DNA from: Trametes villosa | Taxonomy: Eukaryota; Basidiomycota; Agaricomycetes; Polyporales; Polyporaceae | Assembly (NCBI GenBank): GCA_002964805.2 | Contig: PUDQ02000036.1 | Span: 1 to 64,000 of the forward strand | DNA length: 64,000 bases | Reading direction: 5' to 3' | Shown here: positions 46,946-58,900 of the stretch, in pieces | Layout of the letters: each line of letters opens with the position of its first letter | Numbering within the stretch: the stretch's first letter is position 1 | The notes under the pieces: generated by a model | Told to the model about the DNA's origin: nothing | Databases searched by the model: none | The model's input: only the letters and a program-made list of their open reading frames with translations | Position numbers and translations under genes: made by a program

Positions 46946-46956
46946 CTCCCGGAACG
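46946..46956. repeat. Right target-site duplication of the MULE element
   Basis: CTCCCGGAACG; unit sequence ccgccgcgaaggtacgcg resumes directly after it, as at 57,408 in unit 4. Confidence 0.9.
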
Positions 46957-49900
46957 CCGCCGCGAAGGTACGCGTGCGCCGCGCTCGAAGGCTCGGACTA
47001 CCATTCACAATCACGTCGCATCAGCACTCCGGTGAGGCTCCTCCATGAATGGTGTCCCTTCTGTACTTGTAAGCTCAATCTCTCATGCTCTCCGCCTCTG
47101 TATTCTTAACCAATCACTCGCAAAAGCAGTCCTACAAGAACCGCGGCGAGACAAGACACCGTAGAATCAAGTCCGGCGCCCGGAATGTGGGCCGGAGAGC
47201 ATGTCCGGGTTGGCGCAAGACCTCACCTGCAGCGCGCGCCGATGTCCCGCTTACTTGGCGAGGTACGTCCGCTGTTTCAGTAGACGTCCAGGCCGCCGTC
47301 TCCTGCCCGCGCCGGCCACGGGTTTCAGCGCACGCGGTACGCGCAGACGAGCCCGCCAAGCCTCCGAGCGCGCTGCGCGACGTCGGCCCGTCTAAGCACG
47401 GTGAGTGTTTGCCCGCACCATCCGAGTGCTGTCCGTGCCGCTCACCTTCGTACACTCTCCCCAGCTTCCCGCACGCCCCGGCGAGCAGCCACCCGCTTGC
47501 GGCCACTCACCCCTGGATGGAAACCGTCTCGTAGGTTCTGTAAGTCCTCTCATTCTCTCGTTTGAGTCACCGCAACGCTGACAACCCCGGCGCGTTCGTG
47601 CGCAGGTAGGCTCTCTATTATATTACTCCTCTCCCTCAGCCGGGCTGTCCGCGTGCACGCGCACGGTCCTCCTCCGTCATACACGACCCGCGCGCCCATA
47701 CAACCTCGCAGCACTCGACCGGCCGCTCGGAGAGCGCTGCACGACCTCACAAATTGCGCACGCAGGCCCATGGGATGGTTAGCCCTGTGAGTGCTCCGTC
47801 CCGATCGCTCCGCCGCGCTGCAACGCTTATTGACCCCTCGAACGCGGCCTAACAGCCCGTGAATATCCGGTGAGTATATTCTCGTATCCTTTCAGATGAT
47901 AGTACTGACCGTGCGCCGGGTGTACTTCCACTAGCTCGCAGCGCCGTGCGCTTTGACGTCGGGCACGAACAATTGCTCTATACGGGACGACTGGGGGCAC
48001 GAGGGACGGGCGCCGGGCTCCCCACACTGTACAAGGTGAGCATGGGGCTTATACCGTCGCGGATCTGACTCTTACAGCCCGCAGGACGTCGGAATCGCGA
48101 TGCACACGCTATCTACAGGGCAAACACGGCACCTCCGGCTCATACAACGTCGGTAAGGCTGCCCGAGGCTCTCGTCGCGCGCTGGAGTCCTCCCGCACGC
48201 GTAGAGCACGCGACACGCGCGGAAACGCGGTCTCACAGTCCGCCGTTGCCCTCGGTAGGCTGCCTGACCGCGTGCGCCACTCCTGCGCGCATACGCGCGT
48301 TGCGCGGCGCGATACGAGCGCAGACGGAGGAGCTCTGGGCGCACGAGCTGGGGACGTCAAGTATGATATATTCTGTTGTACTTAGCGTACAGTCCGAGTG
48401 CGCCGCGCGGCGCAAGGCGTCCCCGCGGTTCTCTGCATGTGCGATGTAACGGCCCGCGCTCGGGAGTGCGAGCTCGGCGTCCAGGATTGGCTCCGAGTCG
48501 AGTCTTGCGTGCGGCTGCCTACGCCGGATTAATAAGAACCCGCGCCCGCACCATTTGTCTACTCCGCGCGACGCGTTCTAAGCTTTTCAGCACCCCAGAG
48601 AGCCCGCAAATCGACTCGGGGCAGAAGGCGGCAGCCTGGGCGGGGGTTCGCGCCGGCAGCCTTGGGGCAGGCGGATCCTAGTGTAGGCGAGATCAGGTTC
48701 GAAGCCAGCCGGACCTGTTCGAGGAGAGCGGGGACACGGTGCGACTAAGGCCCTACCGTCGCGTATGTGAGATCGGATGTTGCGGATTGAGCACCGGGGC
48801 GATGCCCCATGATGCAGCGCGAAAAAACAGTGCGCCGGCGCACGCTCGGGGACTCTGAGGCGCACATTCGCCCTCCCCACCGCCGTCACATGTGCAGGAC
48901 ACTCTGCCCGAGCCTCCTCCCTCGCAGAATGCAGACCAGAGCGAGTGTGCACGTCTGCTCCCTTGCATATCGAGCTGTAGGGTGCAGAAGAACTAGAATA
49001 ATCCATTTGTAACCTCGTGCTTAGAGTGCCACGCGATCCCCGCCTCTGTGGTTCTCTGCCCGTCCTTGGTGCAGTGCACGCGCTCCAGGCCCGCGCGCCG
49101 ACGGTGCGACAGCCACGGTAATCAAGCAGTGACGCAAGACCGTGAACGCCAGGACACGGCGGCCGGCTAAGATGCGCACACACCGTGAGTGCTTGGACGA
49201 GTTCGGCGCCCCACTGCTTACCTACTATCTCCGATGTTCTCCTTGTCCTCTCTCGCTGTATCCGCCGCCCATCCCTCCTGCAGCCTCTCCCGCTGCTACT
49301 CAAACCCATGAGCTTCGTGAAGACCTCGCTCCACTCGGTTTCGCGCCACATACTTAGAGTCTGCCTGGATTCTCCCGGTTGGTATCTCCTCGCATAGTAG
49401 AGGCGAGTACTCCTCGCCGTTCTGATGCGCAGGCTCGATCCGGCCACCTCGCGCCTGCGCGAGCTTGGAAAGGGTAGCACAGGGAGTCTGCATGACGAGG
49501 AGACGACTCGGACCGAGGGGGAAGGCGGCGGTGGAGGTGCTCTCCCAGAGCGAGGGCGTGGGATGGGAAGCCCCGGTGGAAGACGACGGCGTGCAGCCCG
49601 GCTATAGCACTGTACGAGCTGCACCGCGGGACGGCGAGCAACAGGTAAGTGCGCCGACTGCGACCGCTCGAACCAGTATTCATAACCTGACCTTCTCAGT
49701 ATTGTAGATGCTCTCGCCTTGCGCCCGGCGGATCTGAGCACGAACGATGAGCTCGTCCGCACGGCCCGAGCATCCCTTCTACTTTACTGATCCACGCATG
49801 CGCCTGTGGCGCACAGAGGGGCCGCGAGTACAAGAAGGCCGTAACGCGGCGGGCGGGAGGGCAAAGAAACAATTTACTAACATTTGTGTACATACATGGA

Positions 49901-52900
49901 CGCGTCCGGGCGACGGGACGTTCAGGGAGCTGCAAACGCGAAGGAGGGATTTAAAAAGTCTGTATACAGTACCTGTATCATAGTGCTTAGGCAACAGTAT
50001 GGTTCGTGCGAGGGCCTGGGGACGTACCGTGAGCATATCGCGATGTAGATCGCCCGAGGACGCGTGTGCACGACCCAGTCCGTTGGTGTGCACCGCCAAG
50101 CTACGTGCGACGGACCGCAAGCGTCCTCGCAAATAGAGGTCTGCCGAATGCGCGCCCATCGCGCCCCTTGCCGCCGCGAGATGCACAGGGCGTCGGCGCG
50201 AGATCCAGGGCACAAGCGCGAGGATGGCGCGGGTGGCAAGCGGTGGCAGCATTGCGGTCACCGGCGGATGCACACTACGACGCGCACTACAGCCGGAATC
50301 CGCCTCCGTTTTGGTCTGGTATCAGTCTTGCCCGCAGCGAAATGCCGTCCGTTCGCGTTGAATGCGAAGCCCGCATTGGGCAGCACACGGAGTAGAGTCT
50401 TGTCATCATAATCTACTCGGACTGACGGCGCTCGGGCGAGCGCATTCACGCCGCGCATTGCAAGCGCGGCGCGGGGAGTCGGTGGAGTACGGAGCTCGTA
50501 TCCGCGTCCCCGGTCTTCGCGCCGGGGGCTGTACGCGCTGCTAGCGATTGGGCGGTCAATTTAGTGGCAGTAAATGAAGAAGAACGCGCGTACCTCGCGC
50601 TCGGGCCATCGCAGGGCAGGAATCTCGCCGCGTCGCGAGGCTGCATAGGGGTTCGACGGGAACCGCATCCGTTTCGGTTTGGTATTAGCCCCGCCGCTCG
50701 CCGCGAAATGTAGTGACTGCTCTCGGTCAGCGCGGAGCTTGCACTACGAGGCCTGCAGAACAGAGCCCCGTCGGCCCTCTGTATCCTGACGGGCGACGCT
50801 CGGGCGAGGGGAACCGCGCCGCGCATTGTGGCAATCGCGGCGTGAGGAGTCGGGCGGCGGCGTACAGAACCTGAGCCCGCGTCCCCGGTCTCCGCGTGCG
50901 GGCGCGTTTGAGGGCGCGGGGCTGTGTGTATAATGTTAGCGATTCGGCAGCCTATCCAGAGGCGAGAAACAGAGACAAATGCGCGTACCTCGCGGTCGGG
51001 GCTTTGCATGGATCCAACTTGGCGTCCAAGGCTGCACGGGCAATCGAGACGCACCCTGGAGGCCCTGGGCGCGTTTGACAGCTCTGCAAGAGTCCCTGTT
51101 GTTAACCTCCCGCCCACGAGCACCTCTCTACCGCAATAGAAGCCTATACCTTTGTAGACGGAGCGGCAGGCTCCTGTCGAGTCGGGGGACCGTATAGGAG
51201 CGCAGCCGTCGTCTCGCGCGAGTCCCAATCCAAGCAGAGCGCGGGCGTGCCGCGTGCGTCCGTACGCGGCTGGGCGGTCGATCCGGACGCCGAGAGCGGT
51301 ATTTGCGCTATGAGAGCCGTCGGCGGGTGTTTCAAGCACGCGGCAGCATGCGTGCGCGATCGTGGGGAGCCTGAGAACAAGACGATCAGCGCGGGGGACC
51401 CGGGACACGGAGTGAGCGCGGCGTCGCACCTCGGACCCTCTGCGCACTCAGACGTCCTAACCCTCCAGCCCTTCTGTCCCAGACCGCGCTCGATCTCGCC
51501 TTGATGCACGCTACACGCCGCACGTAACTGGGTTGGACGCGCTGGGAATCCCGCTGCATGCGCCGATGAGTGAGTACACTCAAAACCCGCTTACATGTAC
51601 TCACCGCCGTTATTAGCCCAGCCACACTCGAACCAAGCTCGCGCAACCTGCTGCATTCGACAACACCATCAGAGCGCGCCTCGGACAGGACGAGACGGCG
51701 GCGTGGCGGTTTCCGGGTGTCGAGGGATGGGAGATCGCGTCCGGCGTGAGGAGCACTATGTCTAGTAAGTCCACGTCCCCCTCTGCAACGGCGGCTGCTC
51801 ACCACTTCGACAACCCGCCCCGGAGAGGCCGACTACTCTTGCTACTGCGAGCGGAGCCGCCGTACGCGCCGGGACAACCTGTACACAATCCGGACGAGCG
51901 GGCGGACTCGAGCTCAACGAGAACAAGGTCGGCTCGACGTGTCGCGGAGCGTCGCATGCGACGGCGAGGGTACCACCGCGGTACGCGCCTCCCTCATCCC
52001 TCCTCCGTACCCCGCACGCCCGCATCGCCAGACACACTCACACGCAACCCCATCCACCCAGTCCCCGCCTACGCCGCCACAAACGCGAGCCGCGGGGCGT
52101 ACAGGCGCGGGAGACGGCCGTCGGTACCTACAGTAGCTTGTATAGATCTAGAACTCAAAGCCCGAGCACTCACTACGTAGTTACGCGCGCCCGCCGTCCT
52201 CGTCGTCCGGGCGATGCCCCGAGTTTGTTTGGGGTGGGTCCCGCCGTCCACCGCGCATGGCCCGCCGAGCGTCGGCCGCCGTCCGCGAGCTGCCGGACGA
52301 CGCGCGCGAGCTTCAGCCTTCGCGTCGCTCGAGCGTCCAGTACCCGAGGCGCGTCAGTAGCCAGGGCCGGGTACTGAGTACCGGGGAGCCTGATCGGCGC
52401 ACGCCGGCCACGCGTGCACGGCAGTCTGCAGACTCGGAGTTGGGAACACGGCGGGGAGCCCGAGGTCCGAGGGCCGAGGGCGGGCAGCCATAGGCGATCC
52501 TGAAGTACTAGTCAGTCCATGTTCCGGTCCCGCACAGAGGAAACGGGGCGCGCGCGACCCGCTCGGGAAGTGCACCTCGAAGCACACGGCGGCGAAGCCC
52601 CTTGGAGTAGACACCGAGGGGACGGCAGGCGAGATACACAGAGCCCGCCCCGGGCGTCGAGCCTCGCACGAGCCATGCACCCGCGCCGCGCCGCGCGTCG
52701 ACAGACGCGTGCGCGCCCCCCAGCACGCACCCCTCGCGCGGCGCGGACCCGCCCGCTCTCCCTGCCCGCTCTCCTCCTCACCGCCCTCGACACCTCACCT
52801 CCCCCTCTCTTTCCCTCCCCCGACCACGCCACACCGGGCTCCGGGCTCGGAGCTGGGGGCTCGAGGGCGGGGCAGCGTCTCTCCGCTTCCGCCTCCGCCT

Positions 52901-53085
52901 CCGCCTCTGCGTCCCGGCGCTCTGGCGTGCGACTCGCCACTCGCGCGCGTGTCTGGGGGCGGGTCGGCAGCCGACCAGCGGCTGGGCACGGAATGGGTGG
53001 GGCGCGGGCTCGGGAGTCGGGAGTCGGGTGGGTGCTTCCGCTTCCGGGGGGCTGAGAGCGTGGATGGGAGGCGGGTATGCGATCT

Positions 53086-53115
53086 GGGGGCGGGGGAGGG
53101 GGAGGCTGAGACGGG
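53086..53115 (+). other. G-rich tract with four G runs, unit 3
   Basis: Same tract with one C replaced by A between the second and third runs; the G runs themselves are kept. Confidence 0.7.
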
Positions 53116-53487
53116 CCGCGAGCCGTGCGCCGCGAGCTGCAAGCTGTGGGGAGAGTGTCCTGTGGTCAACTCCAATGCATGCAGAGCTCGACCTCAGGTC
53201 ACCCACTCACCCGTCCGCCCATCGTCCGCCGCCCGCCCTCGCGCCCGGGACGTCCGCCCACTGCAACAGCAGCAGAGATCCCGACCGGGATCCACCCCCC
53301 GTACCATCGCACACCCCCTCCTCCCCCGCCCCGCGCATACATCCGCGCCGCCCGTCCCACGCGCTCGCCGACACCGCACGCCGGCGGTCGTGTCACTTGG
53401 CACTCGACGCTACGCGACGCTACGTAGGCGGACCCCGGGCGCGGAGCGCGGGACGGGCGGCTGCACCTAGGCGGGCGGGCGAGTGGG

Positions 53488-53496
53488 TACAAATAG
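53488..53496 (+). promoter_or_regulatory. TATA-like TACAAATAG, unit 3
   Basis: Identical element with the same CT-rich downstream tract. Confidence 0.35.
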
Positions 53497-54150
53497 CGGG
53501 GGCGCGAGGGTTGTGCCGCTCACCCCTCCCCTCCTCCCCTCCTCCCCTCTCACCTCTCGCCTCTCACCCCTCCCCTCCCCTTCTGGGCTGGGACGACTCC
53601 CCGCGTTGCTCGTCGCGTGCCACGCCCGGCACCGTCGTCTGCCGTCCTGGTCGCCTCGCCGCGGCGGGTCCGGGCTGGCGTGTGCACCTGAGTACCAGTT
53701 CGCGGTGAGTCGGAGTCGGGCTTCGGATCTCGCCGTGGTACTCACTTCCAGCTTTCGGCCAGGGTGAGCCAATCGGAGATGGCGGGGGCGCGCGTAGGAC
53801 CTGGGGAACGGGCAGTGAGTGGCGAGCGGGCCGTTCCGAGAGGAAGTGGACATGTACATACCTGGTTCGGTCGTCCGCGCCCGCGATTGTGAGCGGAGGT
53901 GGGAGGCGGCGGTCGTGCGCCCCGGCGGCGCGTCGAACGGCCGGGGGCCTCCGCCGAGAGCAAGAGTGTGCGCCCGTCCGTCTGTTGCAGGAGCGCGAGG
54001 CGCACGCGCGTGTCTTGGGGCGGTCCGCGGGTGTGTGCAGCTGCCGCGGCGTCGTTCTCATGGCTGGCCAGCGGGTACGAGGGCGGTCGGCGAATGGTCA
54101 GACGGCCGCCGGGCGCAAGGCGAGTGCGGACGGTTTGTGGGTGTTGCGCA

Positions 54151-54372
54151 GGGGATGACGAGCGTGCGGTGGCTGTGAGGGGAGTGGTCTTCGAAGAGAA
54201 GGAGCGTCGAGTAGATGTGGGGGCGTACGTGAGTGCGGTGCTGTACGCGTTGCAAGACGTACCCGAGGAGGCTGCCCGGAGTGTGGGCGCGAAGCCTCAC
54301 ATGCGGCGGGTGTTCGAAGAGAGGAGCCTTGTGGAGGCGGACGTCGCAGGCGCCAGGGAGGCGGTAGAGTAG
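54151..54372 (+). pseudogene. Conserved 3' coding-like block, unit 3 (longest open copy)
   Basis: Follows an acceptor-like gcgcag and reads DDERAVAVRGVVFEEKERRV, then DVGAYVSAVLYALQDVPEEA and MRRVFEERSLVEADVAGARE before TAG. Between units 2 and 3 many changes preserve the protein pattern (MRRAFDERDFAEADVAG versus MRRVFEERSLVEADVAG), which suggests a once functional C-terminus. It sits 0.8 kb upstream of the importin ATG on the same strand and may be the original upstream neighbour of the captured locus. Family unknown; upstream exons are not identifiable. Confidence 0.4.
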
Positions 54373-55170
54373 GAGGGGCGGCAGGAGGAGCTGGGTGGGA
54401 AGTATGCCCGTGGCGAATGAGGTACCGAGTACAGCAAGCGTCGTGGCTAGTTATTAGGACTTGAATGAAGGTGTTATTGAGCGGGAAGGACATGCTAGCG
54501 ACGAGATATGCCGCAGGGTTAGTGCTAATAAAGTGAGTCCGCAAGGGAGGCCGTCCAAGCCATTGACGGTCGCTGTATGCGCCTTTATGCCGAGTCGACG
54601 CAGCGCAAGCGAGGAAACGAGCTCCAGAAACGAGCTCGAGGACCAGTGGTAAACGAAACAAAGCCCAGATTATGCCAGCTATCTACCAGAGTCGTCGTCT
54701 ACTGCCAGAGGCCGCCGCCAGTCCGTAGCGATGGCTGCCGTCGAGGACCGAGGCCGGCGGCCGCGTCCTCAGCATTAGATACCCAGCCGAGGTGCGAGCG
54801 GGCGAGGGCGACTGGCAGGCGCGTGAGATCGAGTGCAGATCGGGAGCCGCGAGGGACGTGGGGCCACGCGAGCAGACAGTGCAGGCAGTCAGTCGAGCTA
54901 CGCGGCGGGCGAGCAGGCAGAGGGCGGGAGAGAGCCAGCCAGGGCAGAGAGCCGTGCACGACCGAGCGAGACTCCCCAGCACACGCGGCGTCGAGCGGTG
55001 GCCGGGCAGAGAGCAGCGGGGAGAGACGACGTCATCGGATGGACGCGATCGGGGATAGACGCCGGATGGATGCGAGCCACGTGGGCCCATCTCTCTCTGC
55101 TGTCCTCGCCTGCTCCCTGCTCTCCGCTCTCTGCTTTAGCTGCTGCTCGGACTGGGAGAGGAGTGCAGCG

Positions 55171-55945
55171 ATGGCCGACGTGCTCGTCCCGCCCGAGATC
55201 ACCGCAGAGGTCACCCAGATCCTCTCCAACCTCGTCCTCGGCGACAATGCTATCCGCTCCAGGCAAGCAACCCTCCCCTGCATCGATCCCGCCCCCACTG
55301 ACCACCGCGCCGTTCGCACTGCAGCGCGGAGAAGGCGGTCAACGACCGGCTCGAGCAGACCCCCGAGCTCTACCTGCTCGCCATCGCCCAGTTCGCCACC
55401 TCCGCCGACACCGAGCTCGTGAGTCTTTCTCCCAGTCCTCCCCGCGCACGCGATCGACCGCCCCCGCGCCCCAGATGCGCTCCTTCTCCCTCGTCCTCCT
55501 CCGCCGCCTCCTCTTCTGCCCGCCCTCCCAAAACCGCCTCGCGCTCTACGACCAGCTCTCCGCCCGCGGCTGGCCACGGCCGGCGACCGGTGCTCGCGAC
55601 TCCTCGGCTGGGCAGTGGCGGTGCGGACGGTGGCACACATGGACCCACCGGCGGCGGGCGGACCGTGCTCGCTCGGGGGTGTTTCGAATGGCCACGGAAC
55701 GAATGACGGACTCTGTCGCGATTGTGGGGGCTGCTTGGAGGCTGGGGCTGCTTGGACGCTGGGGCTGCTTGGACAGGGGACTCGAACTGGGGACTCGGAC
55801 TGGGGACTCGGACTGGGGTTCGCACGCTGACACTGGACAGGAGAACTTGCGCATTCAATTGCACCTCAAAGTACATACTCTCCCCATTTCCGCCCTCGCG
55901 CCTGCCTCAGTAGGTGTCCAGCGCCGCCCGTGCACTGCTGACTAA
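55171..55945 (+). pseudogene. Importin-beta-3 5' fragment, unit 3/4, longest chimeric frame
   Basis: Exons 55171-55262, 55325-55418 and 55475 onward. Intron 1 has the donor GCAAGC, again GC rather than GT. The frame passes LALYDQLSA into unit DNA and stays open to 55945 through the GGACT-type minisatellite. One importin residue differs (RRLLFC for RRLLFR). It remains a truncated copy, since the HEAT-repeat body of the protein is missing. Confidence 0.75.
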
Positions 55946-58900
55946 CCGCCCCCGTGCGCCCGACTCGTCTCCACCCTGTTCGTCTCGCCGCCCTGCTCCG
56001 CGTCCCGCCCACGCGCTCTCGTACTGTACCTGCACTACCACAGACACGCGCGCGACCTGGATTGGGGATTGCGCTCGCCGGCTGGCACTCCGAGCCCGCC
56101 GTCTCCAGCACTGCACGTCGGGCGCCCCGACGAGCGCCGTCCCTCACCACGTCCCGTGTGTCCTGCCACGACTGGCCCGTCTCCACACCACCTCCCCGCG
56201 CCGCCGATAAACCACCTCCCCGCGCTCGCGCCCACCTCATCTGCACTCCGCCGCGCGCCCTGCAGCCCCGCCGCATGGACAGGACACGGCGAGACTGACC
56301 CTGCGCACAGACGGCGAACCCGCCTGCGCCCCTGAACCCCGCGCGCAAGCTGCCGCCGCCCGATACACTAGAATAGGTAAGCCTGCTCCGCAACGCGTGC
56401 CCGTTGTGTCTTCTATCGCCTCCAACCGCCCGCCCTCCTCGCGCACAGCTCTAGCCGTCGTGACAGCTCGCCGCCGCGGACACTGACTCGGACCTCGACG
56501 AACGAGCCCGACTTGTGAAGTCTGCCGGCCGCGCATCGACGTGCAGCTCGCCAACGGCCGCCGCACGCCACCATCGACCCGGGCGAGCACGTCTCGGCAT
56601 CGAGCACAAAGGCTCACCTGTAGACACACTCCAATCCGCTCCTGCCGCCGCCATACCCGTGTCCGCCTCGTCGAGTGCCGCATGACGGAATGTAGCTGCC
56701 GCACTGCATCGCGACGTGCACGCCGCCACGCGTGCGGGCGCTGTGTAAGTCAACGGGTCTCCTGCAGCAAACGGTGCACTCACACTCTCGCATTCAACCC
56801 TCAGCCTTTTGCGATGGCCTGCTCCGTACTTCTTGTGTCGTCCTCGGCGTCGAGCACAGAAGGAGGAAAGCAGAGAAGACCCGTGATGGTGCACCACAGA
56901 GACGATGAGAGCAGCTGTCGAGCAGAGGAGGTGAAGGATGGCGGACAAGGACAAGATGGTGAGTTAACCAAGAGCCCACGAAGCGGCGTGTGCGCAGAGC
57001 CTGGGCCGAGTGCGCCAGCGTTTGCGGAGGCGGTACGCCTTCGCGAATGTTGCGCGCGCTCCGCGTCCTCGCAGACGTGTTTCAACATCCCGCGCGTACA
57101 GTGCCGTTCCCGCTGCGACCGCACCCCCGGGTGAATGCTCGGAGGCTCGCGCCGAGTATTCTGCGCCTCCCGGAGCGGTGTCTACGCTTAATCGCGTACG
57201 TAGCAGGAGCAGTCCCCGCAATATACAGTTTTCCGCCGTCCCAGCGTCGAAATCGCACTTCGCGGGCCTTGCGGGTACCCAATCGAACACGGCGTGCAGC
57301 GGGTGCAATGAGGGGCTCGCCGGCGCAGATGTGCATTGACAAGGAACTGCCAAGCGAGTCGCGCGGCAACTCGGCGACGAGTCACGCCGAAAATACCTCC
57401 CGGAACGCCGCCGCGAAGGTACGCGTGCGCCGCGCTCGAAGGCTCGGACTACCATTCACAATCACGTCGCATCAGCACTCCGGTGAGGCTCCTCCATGAA
57501 TGGTGTCCCTTCTGTACTTGTAAGCTCAATCTCTCATGCTCTCCGCCTCTGTATTCTTAACCAATCACTCGCAAAAGCAGTCCTACAAGAACCGCGGCGA
57601 GACAAGACACCGTAGAATCAAGTCCGGCGCCCGGAATGTGGGCCGGAGAGCATGTCCGGGTTGGCGCAAGACCTCACCTGCAGCGCGCGCCGATGTCCCG
57701 CTTACTTGGCGAGGTACGTCCGCTGTTTCAGTAGACGTCCAGGCCGCCGTCTCCTGCCCGCGCCGGCCACGGGTTTCAGCGCACGCGGTACGCGCAGACG
57801 AGCCCGCCAAGCCTCCGAGCGCGCTGCGCGACGTCGGCCCGTCTAAGCACGGTGAGTGTTTGCCCGCACCATCCGAGTGCTGTCCGTGCCGCTCACCTTC
57901 GTACACTCTCCCCAGCTTCCCGCACGCCCCGGCGAGCAGCCACCCGCTTGCGGCCACTCACCCCTGGATGGAAACCGTCTCGTAGGTTCTGTAAGTCCTC
58001 TCATTCTCTCGTTTGAGTCACCGCAACGCTGACAACCCCGGCGCGTTCGTGCGCAGGTAGGCTCTCTATTATAGTACTCCTCTCCCTCAGCCGGGCTGTC
58101 CGCGTGCACGCGCACGGTCCTCCTCCGTCATACACGACCCGCGCGCCCATACAACCTCGCAGCACTCGACCGGCCGCTCGGAGAGCGCTGCACGACCTCA
58201 CAAATTGCGCACGCAGGCCCATGGGATGGTTAGCCCTGTGAGTGCTCCGTCCCGATCGCTCCGCCGCGCTGCAACGCTTATTGACCCCTCGAACGCGGCC
58301 TAACAGCCCGTGAATATCCGGTGAGTATATTCTTGTGTCCTTGCAGACGATAGTACTGACAACGCGCCGGCCTTACTCCCGCAAGCTCGCAGCGCCGTGC
58401 GCATCAACGTCGAGGCGCGAGCGATCGCTCTGCACAGGACGACTGGGGACACGAGCAACAGGCGGGCTCGCCACACTGTACAAGGTGAGCACAGGGCTTT
58501 TACTGTTTCTCCTGATTCCCACCGGCCGCATAACGTCGGAGTCGCAGTGCACACGCTACCTGCAAGGCAAACACAAGACCTGCAGCTCGTATGACGTCGA
58601 GGAGGCTCCTCCAAGTCCTCGCCGCATGCCGGAGTTGTCCCGCACGCGTAGAGCACGCGACACGCGCGCGGAAACACGGCCTCACAGTCCGCCGTTGCCC
58701 TCGGTAGGCTGCCCGACGGCGCACGCGACTTCTGCGCGCGTATGCGCGTTGCGCGGGACGATCCGAGCGCAGACGGAGGAGCTCTGGGCCCAGGAGCTGA
58801 AGACGTCAAATATGATATATTCTATTATACTTAGCGTACAGTCCGAGCGTGCGGCGCGGCGCAAGGCGTCCCCGCCGCTCTCCGCATGTACGATGTAAGG

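Larger units (their letters stand above)
34593..55418 (+). repeat. Array unit 3 (10.43 kb plus 10.39 kb insertion)
   Basis: Same order. The unit is split at 36,558 by the MULE-type element and resumes at 46,957 exactly where it left off, as shown by the uninterrupted site in unit 4 at 57,397-57,407. Its segment 46,957-47,620 is indistinguishable by eye from 57,408-58,070 in unit 4. Confidence 0.9.
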
